In this document: one piece after another, positions 1-9,639 of the stretch
How the letters are laid out: the number at the start of each line of letters is the position of its first letter
How positions within the stretch are numbered: position 1 is the first letter of the stretch
Origin: Macrocybe gigantea
Lineage: Eukaryota > Basidiomycota > Agaricomycetes > Agaricales > Callistosporiaceae
Assembly (NCBI GenBank): GCA_011319805.1
Contig: SJRY01000252.1
Location: forward strand, 62,001-126,000
Reading direction: 5' to 3'
DNA: 64,000 nt
Notes under the pieces: model-generated
What the model was told of the DNA's origin: nothing
The model's input: the letters and a program-made list of their open reading frames with translations, nothing else
Databases searched by the model: none
Translations under genes and position numbers: made by a program

Positions 1-171
1 TCCTTGCAAGGTCTACTATCTTAAGTTTACTATATAATGTTAATACAAATTGCCTAGTCATTGTTGCCTTGTGAGGCAATGTATACTAGCCTAATAAAAT
101 TGGATACAATGTGGACAATAGTGACAATATATTGCAATGTATTGTAATGTATTTTACAAGACATTTTGCTG

Positions 172-392
172 ATATAAATGATGAAGAAGAGTATGAAGTT
201 AAAGAAATTCTGAAAAAGAAAAAGTAAGGGAGAGGAATACTATTTTTGGTCAAATAGAAAGGCTATGGATATGAAAAAAATACATGGGTCAAAGAGACAG
301 ACCTGGAAAATGTATAGCAAGCTCTGCATTGCTTCAAAAGGGCCTTGGAGCAGGCTAAAAGAGCTATAACAGGAGAAAACAAAGCAAAAAAT
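172..392 (+). pseudogene. Decayed chromodomain (C-terminus of Gypsy-B integrase)
   Basis: The frame reads YEVKEIL, then a basic stretch, then KGYGYEKNTW and ETDLENVQQAL. This is the layout of an integrase chromodomain: an E-rich start, an aromatic K-G-Y motif, a TW motif and a final helix. In-frame stops interrupt it. In chromoviruses the domain tethers integrase to modified histones. The same segment occurs at 35860-36040. It ends at the solo LTR insertion. Confidence 0.6.
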
Positions 393-698
393 TGTTACAG
401 ATAGCACAATTTCTTATCTTATCTTTCTTCTATCCCTTGTCTCCTATCATGCAGCACTGTGCAGTGCACAGCCCATCAAGTCATTTCCTTTCTCTAGTCA
501 TTCTGAGTTACTTCCTGCTAGCCTTACTCATCTGCAGTCCATAGCATTACACAGTCCATGGTCTGTGCTTGTATACTATAATATATATAAAGGCTTCCAG
601 ATGTACCAGTAATGCTAGGCTTAATATTCCTTTTGCCATTGTCCCAAACTGCTCTCACACTTAGTCTGCTCAAGTTCTTAGATTCATCTAGCTGAACA
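393..698 (+). repeat. Solo LTR-B inserted in Gypsy-B remnant
   Basis: The copy starts TGTTACAG and ends CTGAACA (consensus TGTTA...TAACA). It is flanked by the 5-bp duplication AAAAT at 388-392 and 699-703. Removing it restores the AAAATTG context seen at 36066-36073. It is 306 bp long against 320 bp for other copies. It carries a TATA-like stretch and the AGGCTTAATAT motif. A solo LTR arises by LTR-LTR recombination of a full insert. Confidence 0.9.
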
Positions 699-711
699 AA
701 AATTGTACACC

Positions 712-1118
712 ATGACCACCAATACCCCCAAGGGCCCATCAGTATCAGTAGCAGTGATGATACCCATGCACCCACCTCAAACCAAGCTAATGATTTTGAA
801 AACCTAATAAGGACCCTCAATGCTAGTAACTTCATAGATCCTCTGGCTATTATACTCAGTGCCTACTTACACTGTGTTATAACCATCTGTATCCACCTAT
901 GGTCAGGATAGATCCCTAATAGAACTGAACCTACTCTACTTGAGTGCATTGCACTCTATGAAGCCATGAATCTCCTCTATTTTGAAAACCAATGACTTAA
1001 ACTCCTCTCTACTATCTTATACCATATTTATGCCTATAATAAAGAGCTTATTCATACATGGGCACTCTATGCAGCATCCATGTGGGATTCCAATAATGGA
1101 TAGGAATAGCTGGATTAG
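712..1118 (+). pseudogene. Gypsy-B extra 3' ORF (ORF3), decayed
   Basis: This unrecognised reading frame lies between the chromodomain and the 3' LTR. After a short frame disturbance near the ATG it follows the protein at 36079-36477 for about 130 codons. Shared landmarks are SSDD, APT, the DPLAI segment, ECIAL.EAM and ELIHTWAL. Stops at the former arginine, tryptophan or glutamine codons match those expected from CpG decay and partly fall at the same positions in both copies. I know no family for it. Confidence 0.5.
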
Positions 1119-1156
1119 AAAGAGCTCACAAGGATACAAATCTAAGGAGAGGGTAA

Positions 1157-1476
1157 TGTTACAGATGCTAAATGAATCCTACATTTTCTTATCTTATCTT
1201 TTCTCCTATTTCTTATCTCCTATCATATAGCACTGTATAGCATGCAGTTCCATCAAGTCATTCTCCATCTCTAGTCATACTGGCTCACCTCTGTTAGTTT
1301 TACTCATCTGCAGTCCACAGCATTGTACAGTCTATAATCCATGCTCATATACTATAATGTATATAAGGGCTCTCAGATGTACCAGTAATACTAGGCTTAA
1401 TATTTCTTTTGCTGTCATCTCAAACTGCTCTTGCACTTAGTCTGCCTGAGTCCTTTGAGATTCATCTAGCCTAACA
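1157..1476 (+). repeat. 3' LTR of Gypsy-B remnant 1
   Basis: A 320-bp LTR starting TGTTACAGATG and ending CCTAACA. A purine run (AAGGAGAGGG, about 1144-1153) lies just upstream and is the expected plus-strand primer. A TATA-like box is followed by AGGCTTAATAT, as in other LTR-B copies. Confidence 0.85.
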
Positions 1477-2238
1477 CATCTGGCTCTATAGATGTGGCAG
1501 TACTGTGAGACATTGAGTAGTGACTGGGCTTGATGATGCAGCTTAGTTCAGAATCTGAGCTGGATTGATTGCAATCATGCCCACATTTGATCTATTTGAC
1601 CTTCTTTACATGCAAAGTGGTAGCAGGATCTCCTTTGGTAGATTTATCTGTAATGTCAACATCTATTAGCATATCTTTGTGAAAATGACAATCAATACCC
1701 AAAAAAATAGAGCAATTTTGAACTCTACCTGTGATTGGCTTTTCTTTCATCACCTCCACATCATTCTCACTTTTCTCATCAACATCATCTGGAAAATCAT
1801 GAGAATTTATACATGTAAGAAAATTTGCAAACTCAACTTGCAACTTGGCCTTTCATACTTTCCTCCTTCTCCTTCTCTTTTTCCTCCTCTTCTACCTCCT
1901 CTTCCTTCTCATCCTCCTCCTTCTCCTCTTCCTTCTCTTTCTTATTCTCAAGACCATCTTTAGCATCTTTATTATTCAAGTTCTTGTCATCTTCTCTAGT
2001 TACCTCTTTATCTTTAAGCTTCTGAGATCTCACTAGTGCATAGTGCTTAGGAGGAGCTATGGAAATTCTGCTCTCTTCTAAAAGCCTCTCAGTTCTAGAA
2101 ATATTATGAAATAGTAAGAAACCAATATATAAAGATGAAATCAAGCATATTGAGTGAACACAGGCTATTCAGCAGCATCTGCAGCAATGTCTTCTTCTAT
2201 ATGTTGAACAGAAGTCTTTTTCCTTAAGGATTTAAGTC
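1477..2238. other. Host-like sequence left of the Gypsy-A insertion
   Basis: No repeat family found elsewhere in the window matches here. The segment is probably continuous with 9081-9640, because the Gypsy-A target duplication AAGTC joins the two. It holds the minus-strand frames described at 1592-2144. On the plus strand 1858-1950 is a CT-rich simple-sequence stretch. Confidence 0.45.
1592..2144 (-). pseudogene. Unrecognised acidic/lysine-rich protein fragments
   Basis: Two overlapping minus-strand frames could be parts of one broken gene. The upstream one (2144-1833) begins with hydrophobic residues and runs into a long Glu/Lys block with EEEKEKEKEE-type composition. The downstream one (1843-1592) is of ordinary composition and ends in a stop, with landmarks NFLTCINSHDF, FLGIDCHFHKDM and GDPATTLHVKK. 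The second does not look like retroelement protein and may be a real host exon. I do not recognise it. The acidic run may be only a translated CT-rich simple repeat. Confidence 0.3.
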
Positions 2239-2653
2239 TGTTATGATTTTAGAACTTATCATTATCTTGACGATGGGCACATGACTCAAGATCACATGAT
2301 GAACATATAATGCAAACCACGACATGACAAACAAGATATAATGTGATGACTCGAGGAAACCCTATGACAACGACACGTCAGCACTGATTAGGGCAAAGGG
2401 TTATTATACAGTACTCACAGGATAACATGCAGAGTGCAGTCAAATCCTTATTCATGCAGACAAAGGCTAAGGGTTTCATATAACATGAGGATAGTATAGT
2501 CATAGTCTGTGCTTGGGAATTGTAATGTATAAATACCTAAATTGTACATAGTAGAATCCAGCTTTGAGCTGGCTAGTAATAGCACTCTCTTCCCCACCTC
2601 TCACCCTTAAGTTAGTTAGAGTGACTTGTGCGCAGATATAGTTTTGCATAGCA
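2239..2653 (+). repeat. 5' LTR-A
   Basis: The LTR runs from TGTTATGATT to CATAGCA. It contains a TATA box at 2528-2535 and, 32 bp after the start of that box, AGCTTTGAGCT (2560-2570). In the 3' LTR that motif reads AGCTTCGAGCT. The U3 part carries two CACATGA motifs. Confidence 0.95.
2528..2535 (+). promoter_or_regulatory. LTR-A TATA box
   Basis: TATAAATA lies 32 bp upstream of the predicted transcript start at 2560. The same spacing holds in copy 2 (52604 to 52636). Confidence 0.7.
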
Positions 2654-2655
2654 AA

Positions 2656-2666
2656 AGCTCGAAGCT
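2656..2666 (+). other. Primer-binding site, predicted self-priming
   Basis: AGCTCGAAGCT begins 2 nt after the 5' LTR. It is the exact reverse complement of AGCTTCGAGCT in the 3' LTR (8993-9003), which lies at the expected start of the transcript. No TGG of a tRNA 3'-end primer site follows the LTR. Tf1-type elements prime from the first 11 nt of their own mRNA, and this matches that design. Confidence 0.7.
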
Positions 2667-3348
2667 AGCACTTGTGCACCTCACTACTCTTCTTTCTCCA
2701 TACCCTTCCTTTGTTGCCTGATGGCCTCGAGTGCTGTGCAACCAAAGGAACCCGCTGCATCGTTACATCTCTCTCTCCTACTGAAACTAACATTTTTACT
2801 TTCCACTACTACTCCTCATCCCGTGCCAACCCCATATTCCAGTCTCTATCAGAGGTCCTTGCTCATAGTACTTGGATGTATGATAGGTCTAAGGGTAATG
2901 TTGAATCTGACCCTGACCGAATTGAGCATCAAAAGGCTGTGCTGGGATAATCTTCAGAGAGTCCCACTGTGCATTTGACCAGATAGTGTGTTGAACCGGG
3001 ATGTACCTCAGCAAGAGAGACAGAAGGACTCGGACATGTGAATAGTCCCTGCCCATCGACTATTTTCTCAAACATGCCCTTGAAGATCATTGTTGGGAAT
3101 GTGTATTGACCCGAAACGAGAGAGGAGTTGCCAGACCACTGGAACTTCTGATGATGAAACCTTCCTTGACTGCCATTTGGGGCATCCCCATTGTGACGGA
3201 GACTTGAGCTGACCCATCCACAGTTTAACAGGCACCCATCCCCTTTTCTCTGGATCCAACCGAAGTGGGAGCCGATGGTCATGTGCCACCCACACAGTAC
3301 TATTCGACAAATCACATCACACACCCAACCCCTCTTACATCACACATC
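2667..3348 (+). other. Gypsy-A 5' leader
   Basis: About 0.7 kb lie between the primer site and the gag ATG. The stretch is kept in copy 2 (52744-53425). Several short frames are partly conserved, and the last, 3265-3348, is in frame with gag. Gag could therefore start upstream, but stops prevent deciding. I see no known domain. Confidence 0.5.
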
Positions 3349-4503
3349 ATGGAACTCATTGCTGCCCTCTTTGCATTTATCACTATCATCCTTACTATAC
3401 TCTTTGCCACCAACTCTCTTGCCTTAGCCTGGGGCACCCTCCAGAACAACCCACAGCAGGCTGAACAGGTTCAGAATGCGACTCAGACTTTGGTCAATGC
3501 AATTAAAGAAGAACTGGACTTGGGCAAGAAGCCCAAAAGAACGAAATCAGAACCGCCAAATCCATATAAAGGAGATCCCAGTTTAATCGGAAGTTAGCTT
3601 CGACATATGGAAGTCTATTTCGATAAAGAAGAAATAACCAACAAATGGGATATGATAACCTATGTGTTGCAACAGATCATGGGAGGCAAGGCTGAATGTG
3701 CACAGAACTGGGTGGACTCCAAGCTACAAGAGTGGCTAGAGTTCAAAATGGAATTGAACAGACATAGGCAGGAATTCAGAAATCATTCCACCTATGATGA
3801 TTGGGAATATGGCCACATCATTATGCCAGCAACAGCTAACACTCCGGAAGTCAGGACAGACCCCCTTGGACACCTCCCACTATTCAAGGACTGGGAGAAC
3901 TTCAAGGTGGAAGCCTGCGAGTTCTTTATGACCATGGAGACCAGGAATAATGTGATCATCCAGATTAAGGAACTGTCGCAGCAATGATGACTAGTTGAGG
4001 ACTACATTGTTGAATTCTGGAGCTGGGCTCCCTTGATGGAATACAATGACATTGCCCTCATTGACATCTTTAAACACGGACTCGACCAGGCACTTGGATG
4101 TCAAATCATCGAACTAGGAGGTGTCCACAAGGAAGACATCGACTGGTGGTACAAATGTACGATGGAACTGGACCAGCAATATCACTAGGCCCAAAAAGAA
4201 TTTGGTGCGAAGGAGTGATTCACTCCCAAGCAAACATAGAAACTAGCACAGGGAACCACGGCACCTAAGGAGCAAACTCCGGCACTAGCAACTGGTAATG
4301 CTCAAGAACAACCCAACCCTAATGCCATGGATATCAACTGAATGAGGCATGAAGGTCACTGCTTCCAGTGTGGACAGAAAGGACATATCGGATGTAACTG
4401 CCCGACGAACCCCCGACTGAAATATGCTACACAGAACGTAGAAATGCAGGATGAGACTACCGCTACTGCCAAGATCGAAGAGCTGAAACAGGGTTTTCAA
4501 TAG
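3349..4503 (+). pseudogene. gag: Gypsy-A gag
   Basis: Gag forms the capsid-like particle and binds the element RNA. The chosen ATG starts MELIAALF and is kept in copy 2. A hydrophobic N-terminal stretch is followed by NNPQQAEQ, a basic linker (GKKPKRTK) and a capsid-like core (DWENFK.EACEFF, then YIVEFWSWAPL.EYND). A CCHC knuckle lies at 4360-4401 (C-X2-C-X4-H-X4-C). The frame ends at TAG 4501-4503, a stop at the same place in copy 2. Several earlier stops, for example TAG at 3595 and TGA after ELSQQ, disable it. Pol follows in the -1 frame. Confidence 0.85.
4491..4497 (+). other. Predicted -1 frameshift site GGGTTTT
   Basis: In the gag frame the codons read CAG GGT TTT CAA TAG, so the heptamer G-GGT-TTT sits one sense codon before the gag stop. 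It fits the X-XXY-YYZ slippery rule. Pol continues in the -1 frame from this point. Copy 2 has the same heptamer at 54893-54899. Confidence 0.6.
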
Positions 4504-6782
4504 AGCTGGGAAGAAGCACTGCTTCACTGGCTGATTATGTATCATCGAATATGAATATAAGGGACATTCCTGACCTTAAAGAATATTTTGAACGAGAAGG
4601 TGCACGAGAGTTCAGTCTCATAAGAGGATATACCCTATCCTAGGTAGCTCAACAGATCTATAGGCAGGACGAGTCCAAGGCATACTCAATCCTTAAGGCA
4701 TGAATGGATCAATCATGACAGAAGGACATCTCATTGGAAAGGCTTCGTAAGATCAACCAAATGAATGACCACGATGCACTCCATACATTACTCGACCTCA
4801 GACAAAAACCATGATTTGTCAGAGGCAGTAACAGAAACCAAATGGATGTACATTTAATGATCACAACTTTGGATACTGGATGGACATACAGTGTGAAAGC
4901 CTTGCTTGACACGGGATGTACCAGATCTTGCATAGATCAGAAGTTCATTAAGGAAAAGGAGATCAATACAAAAAGATATCCAATTCCTATTCCAGTCCAT
5001 TATGCAGACAGAACCTGTAACATGGCAGGAGACATATGCAAATATGTTGAATTGAGAGTCTGGGTCCAAGATCATGTTGAGCGAATGATCTTCTCGGTTA
5101 CTGAACTCGGAAAGGGGCAGATCTTCATCGGTTATAAGTGGGTTAAGCATCACAACCCTCAAATCGATTGGAAGACAGAGAAGATCACATTTGATCGATG
5201 CCACGAAGAGTGTCAGCGGATTGTCCGAACAGGAAACCCTGAAGATGATGACACCTCTATTGAGACAAATGAGGTAGACTTCGAAAATGGAGAAAAACTC
5301 TTGATGATCGACATGAACCAAGAGTTCCATCTAAGGGCTTTTCAGCTGATGGCTTCCAAACTGGCAGAAGTGACGGCAAAAGCAACAAAGGCTAAAACCT
5401 TTGAGGAAATCATACCGGAAGAATACCACTGTTTCAAGGATTCAGTATTCGGAAAAGAGTTGTTTGACGAACTACCACTATGATGACCTTGGGACCATGC
5501 AATTGAACTTATCCCAGGAGCTAAACTCTAGGATTGCAAGGTCTATCCCCTGACGCTGGATGAACAGAAACAATTGGACACCTTTTTAGATGAAAATCTG
5601 AACACTGGACGAATCAGACTGTCAAAATCACCAATGGCCTCACCTTTCTTCTTCGTGAAAAAGAAGGATGGATCCCTATGACCTGTACAGAACTATTGGA
5701 AGTTGAACAACATGACGATAAAGAACAAGTACCCACTCCCCCTAATCCAAGAGTTAATCGATAAACTGAAGGGTGCAAAGTTCTTTATGAAGCTTGACAT
5801 CCGATGGGGATACAATAACATCCACATGAAAGAAGGCGACGAATAGAAAGCTGCCTTTTGGACAAACCAGAGAATGTTCGAACCCTTGGTCATGTTCTTC
5901 GGACTGACAAATTCACTGGCTACCTTCCAAACTATGATGAACACAATCTTTAAAGACGAAATTGATCAGGGGCATGTAGTCATCTATATGGACAACATTC
6001 TTATCTTCAATAAAGATTTGAATGAACACAGACGACTCATTCAACACATATTGGAAAAGCTAAAGAACAATAAGCTTTACCTGAAACCTGAGAAATGTTC
6101 ATTTCATCAGCTGGAAGTAGAATACCTTGGAATGATCATCTCGGAAAACAGCATTAAGATGGATCCCGTTAAGGTTGAAGGCATCAAAGGATGGCCAAAA
6201 CCCACCTGTAAAAGGGACGTCCAGCAATTCCTGGGCTTTTGCAATTTCTACTGATGCTTCATCGAGGGGTTTGCAAAGATTGTGAAACCCTTGATGGAGT
6301 TAACCAGAAAAGCCAACTGGACATGGGGAAAGGCTCAAGATGATGCATTCAATGGATTAAAGAAACGGATCTGTTCAGCACTGATCATCGTAATGCCCCG
6401 AGATGATGGAAAGTTCCGAATGGAAGTTAATGCCTTGAATTATACAATCAGAAGTGTCCTTTCTCAAGAGCAATCCAATAGTACCTGGAGACCAGTGGCT
6501 TTCATGTCAAAGTCATTAAACCTGATGGAACAGAACTACGAGATCTACGATAAAGAGATGCTTGCAATTATGACTGGACTTGAAGAATGGTGCCAATATC
6601 TATGTAGCGCTAAACAGAAATTTGAGATTTGGACAGACCATAAGAATCTCAAATACTTCTGGAAACCTCAGAAACTAAATCGCAGGCAAGCTCATTGGAT
6701 CTCAGAACTTCAGGACTATGACTTTGTTCTGGAGCACAAACCCAGGAAGTCAATGACAAAGGCAGACAGTCTGTCAAGATGA
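4503..6782 (+). pseudogene. pol: Gypsy-A pol: protease, reverse transcriptase, RNase H
   Basis: The -1 frame opens with ELGRSTASLADYV. The aspartic protease site is LLDTGCTRSC (about 4903-4932). RT starts near IPEEYHCF and shows [47 protein letters not shown] and FFGLTNSLATFQ. The catalytic box reads YMDN (5985-5996) instead of YMDD, a G-to-A change that would inactivate it. RNase H follows the thumb (QQFLGFCNFY), with VLSQEQSNSTWRPVAFMSKSL, YDKEMLAI and WTDHKNLKYF. It ends at TGA 6780-6782 after KADSLSR. In-frame stops include 5481, 5530, 5680, 5846 and 6252 (approximate). Confidence 0.9.
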
Positions 6783-8613
6783 CCAGACCATAAGAAGGAG
6801 AAGAATGATAATGAGAACATCATACTCCTAAAGCCAGAGAATTTTCACCAGATTTTCATGGCAAAGATCATGCTGATACTAGAATTTCAAGACATTCTGG
6901 ACCAGATCAAAAGGGCTTGGAAACAAAGAGAGCCTGAGGTTCAAAAATGTCTTGACAAAGGCGAACATGGCTGGGAGGAAAACGACCAAATCGTTACATA
7001 GTTAAAACAGTACTACGTTCCCAAGAGCCAAAAGATAAGGGAACGGATTATCAAAATCCATCACTCAGATCAGATCTTGGGACATCCAGGACAAAGATGC
7101 ATGAGTTAATCACATGCAACTTCTGGTGGCCCAAAATGATGAATGACATTAAGGCATATGTCAAAGGATATGACAAATGCCAACGAACAAAGATCATCAG
7201 AGATCAGAAGCATGCCCCACTCCATCTGAATGAGATACCAAAGGAACTATGGGAGATCATATCTGTAGATCTCATCAGACCCCTCTCTGAATCTCAAGGG
7301 TTCAATGGCATAATAGTGACGGTGGATCGGTTCACTAAAGGAGCCAAATTCATACCAGTCAATATGGAAATCACGGCAGAAGGGGTCGCTCGCAATCTGC
7401 ATGATACCATATTCTTGAATTATGGACTCCTCAAGAAAGTTATTAGCAATAGAGGATGACAATTTGTCTCCGCATTCATGACAGACCTCTACACACTTTT
7501 GGGAATCAAAGGAGCTCCTTCAATGCCATATCATCCACAGACTGATGGACAAATGGAGCGAGTTAATCAGGAACTTGAACAATACCTGAAACTCTTTGTA
7601 AACCATTGGTAAACAGACTGAGCAGATTGGCTACCAATGGCCAAATTTTCTTATAACAACTGACTTCACTTGGCGACCGGATACTCCCCATTCTATTTGA
7701 ACCATGGGTGACATCCGTACACTGGAAAAGAGCCTCCGAAGCATAATGCTAAGTCGCAAACTGCTAAGGAATTCACCGAAATGATGAAGGAAATTCAGAC
7801 CAAAGCTGAGACTTCTCTCTTAAAAGCTGCAGAAATGATAAAACGGACCTATGACTGGAAACAGAAGCCTGCTCAAGAATATCATGAGGGCGATCAAGTC
7901 TGGCTGGAAGGAATAAATATCACAACTGACTGGCTGACTGATAAACTTAATGATAAACGGTTTGGTCCATTCAAAGTCAAACGGCGAATCAGAGAGTCGG
8001 CATATGAACTTGAACTACCAGAACACTGGAAAATTCACCCTGTCCAAAATGACTCTGAACTCACCCCATACACGGCACTGGTGTTTCCACAACAAAAAGT
8101 GGTAACAATTCTCAAACAACCTCCTCCCGTCATTGTGGAAGGAGAGGAACAATATGAAGTTGAATCTGTAGTAAACTCTCGATGGAACAGGGGAAACTAC
8201 AATATAGAATACATTGGAAAGGGTACCCTATAGAGGACGCCACCTGGGAACCCACCGAAAGCATTAACGAAGATGTGCCGAATGCGGTTGCGAAATTTCA
8301 TTGCAAGAACCCTGAGGTGCCATCTCTAGAAAAAGGACAATGTCAGCTGCTGCCGCAACCCACACCAAAGAAGGTGGTATGCACCCGCCTCTATCAAACC
8401 CAGTCACCAAAGGTCCTCTTTGACCACATGGCTAATGAAGTCTGGATCTACCCATACGATCAGCAAATGAAGATGCTCCCAAAAAAGGAGACCCTTACCA
8501 GCTGGATGGTGGATCTAAAAGAAGTCGAAGACCACTTGGACGCTGCCTGGCAGGCATGGCAGCAGCATTGGAATCAGAAAATCATAGGTGAGGATGAGCG
8601 CCAGGAGAACTAG
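6783..8613 (+). pseudogene. pol: Gypsy-A pol: integrase with C-terminal chromodomain
   Basis: Integrase inserts the cDNA. The zinc domain shows IHHSDQILGHPGQ and a degraded C-X2-C (YDKCQ where copy 2 has CDKCQ). The catalytic core has SVDLI (first Asp), ISNRG at 7442-7456 where ISDRG is expected (second Asp lost, AAT at 7448-7450), and YHPQTDGQMERVNQ.LE (Glu kept). A GPFKV-type domain follows (DKRFGPFKVKRRI). The chromodomain starts QYEVESVVNSRWNRG and, after a frameshift near 8195, continues LQYRIHWKGYPIEDATWEP. A C-terminal tail of about 100 residues ends at TAG 8611-8613. Confidence 0.9.
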
Positions 8614-8658
8614 AAGGATGATGAGAAAGAAGAGCATGATTGCGAGGATGCAATCCCT

Positions 8659-8671
8659 AAAGGGGGGGTAA
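8659..8671 (+). other. Polypurine tract of Gypsy-A copy 1
   Basis: AAAGGGGGGGTAA abuts the 3' LTR and is the usual plus-strand primer position. Confidence 0.8.
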
Positions 8672-9080
8672 TGTTATGATTTTAGGACTTATTGTTATCT
8701 TGACGATGGGTACATGACTCAAGATCACATGACGAATATATAATGCAAACCACAACATGACAAACAAGACATAATGTGATGACTCAAGGAAACCCTATGA
8801 CAATGACACATCAGCACTGATTAGAGCAAAGGGTTATTATGCAGTACTCGCAGGATAACATGCAGAGCACAGTCGAATCCTTATTCATGCAGACAAAGGC
8901 TAAGGGTTTCACATAACATGAGGATAGTATAGTCGTGGTCTGTGCTCGGGAATTGTAATGTATAAATACCTAAATTGTATATAGTAGAATCCAGCTTCGA
9001 GCTGGCTAGTAATAGCACTCTCTTCTCCACCTCTCACCCTTAAGTTATTGACTTGTATGCAGATATAGTTTTGTATAGCA
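8672..9080 (+). repeat. 3' LTR-A
   Basis: Pairs with 2239-2653. It lacks 6 bp of a GTTAGTTAGAG-like repeat near the 3' end. AGCTTCGAGCT (8993-9003) is intact here and matches the primer site perfectly. Confidence 0.95.
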
Positions 9081-9085
9081 AAGTC

Positions 9086-9600
9086 AGATCAGCCCAAATA
9101 AGATGTATCAAAGACATACCAAGAAGCTTTGATTTGTTGGGACTTGAATTTGATAGTAGATGCAGGCTTGGACCTGCCAGAACCTCCAACAGCCTTAGAA
9201 GAAACAGGAGCCTTAGTAGAAGAGCCTTTGGAGGCAGCTCTGGTAATAAAATTATCATCATAGAAGGACATAGGAATGGAACAGCAACAGACTTGGTAAC
9301 AGAGCCAGAATCAGGAGCCTTGGATGTAGCAGAGGCAGCTCTGGTGACAGGGCTAGTAGAAATAGGAGCAGTAGCAGCAGGAGCAGTCTTGGGAGCTATA
9401 GCAAGCAGTGGTAGTAGTTGTTTGAGTCAAAGAGACAACCAAGGCAGAGGGTTGCAATGTAGCAACCAATTACCTGATCTGGGAGATTTTTGGTATTCCA
9501 GCTGCTATAGCTTGAGTTGCAGCAATTGCTGCCAACCCAAGGGCATAGCAGTAGGCTGAACATCTCCAAATAGAGCTGCATTTTCATTGTAAAAGAGGCT
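9086..9600 (-). pseudogene. Host-like Ala/Ser/Thr/Lys-rich gene fragment with a candidate intron
   Basis: Minus-strand frames read ALFGDVQPTAMPLG and then APKTAPAATAPISTSPVTRAAS, followed by ITRAASKGSSTKAPVSSKAVGG and KASWYVFDTSYLG. The T-R-A-A-S...K-A-P motif occurs twice, so the protein is repetitive. A candidate 78-bp GT-AG intron (9473 down to 9396) joins the first two pieces in one frame and has a TTTGACTC branch-like site. A frameshift near 9270 and stops show it is broken. It is cut by the Gypsy-A insertion; beyond the join, codons for LKSLRKKTSVQHIEEDIAADAAE continue at 2238-2168. Function unknown. Confidence 0.35.
9396..9473 (-). other. Candidate spliceosomal intron
   Basis: On the minus strand it begins GTAATTGG and ends GCTATAG. 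Removing it fuses SPRS to APKTAPAATAP without a stop. Size (78 bp) and the TTTGACTC motif near the 3' side suit a fungal intron. Seen in one copy only. Confidence 0.35.
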
Positions 9601-9639
9601 TGGAGGGGAGAGGCACTGTCCTCAGAGAGGTAGGGGGCT

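Larger units (their letters stand above)
172..1476 (+). mobile_element. Gypsy-B remnant 1 (3' end of element)
   Basis: This is the 3' part of a Ty3/Gypsy element. It aligns by eye with 35855-36835 of the second Gypsy-B copy: chromodomain, then the extra 3' ORF, then a 320-bp LTR. A solo LTR of the same family interrupts it at 393-698. Most CpGs have become TpG or CpA and the frames contain stops, so this is an old copy. The first 171 bases of the window are AT-rich and I assign them to nothing. Confidence 0.8.
2239..9080 (+). mobile_element. Gypsy-A copy 1, complete Ty3/Gypsy chromovirus
   Basis: This 6.84-kb element has both LTRs, a primer-binding site, gag, pol ending in a chromodomain, and a polypurine tract. 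The 5-bp duplication AAGTC flanks it at 2234-2238 and 9081-9085. The LTRs (415 and 409 bp) differ by a 6-bp deletion plus scattered transitions, so the insertion is not recent. gag and pol are full of stops, mostly TGA or TAG at sites where copy 2 or the family motif has CGA, CAG or TGG. Key RT and integrase aspartates are also lost. It is a dead but structurally complete copy. Confidence 0.95.

Noticed and set aside
1833..2025. Ser/Phe/Leu-rich frames on the plus strand
   Set aside because: They only translate a CT-rich simple-sequence stretch.
2236..2700. tRNA-primed binding site after LTR-A
   Set aside because: No TGG follows the LTR end, whereas an exact 11-nt self-complement does.
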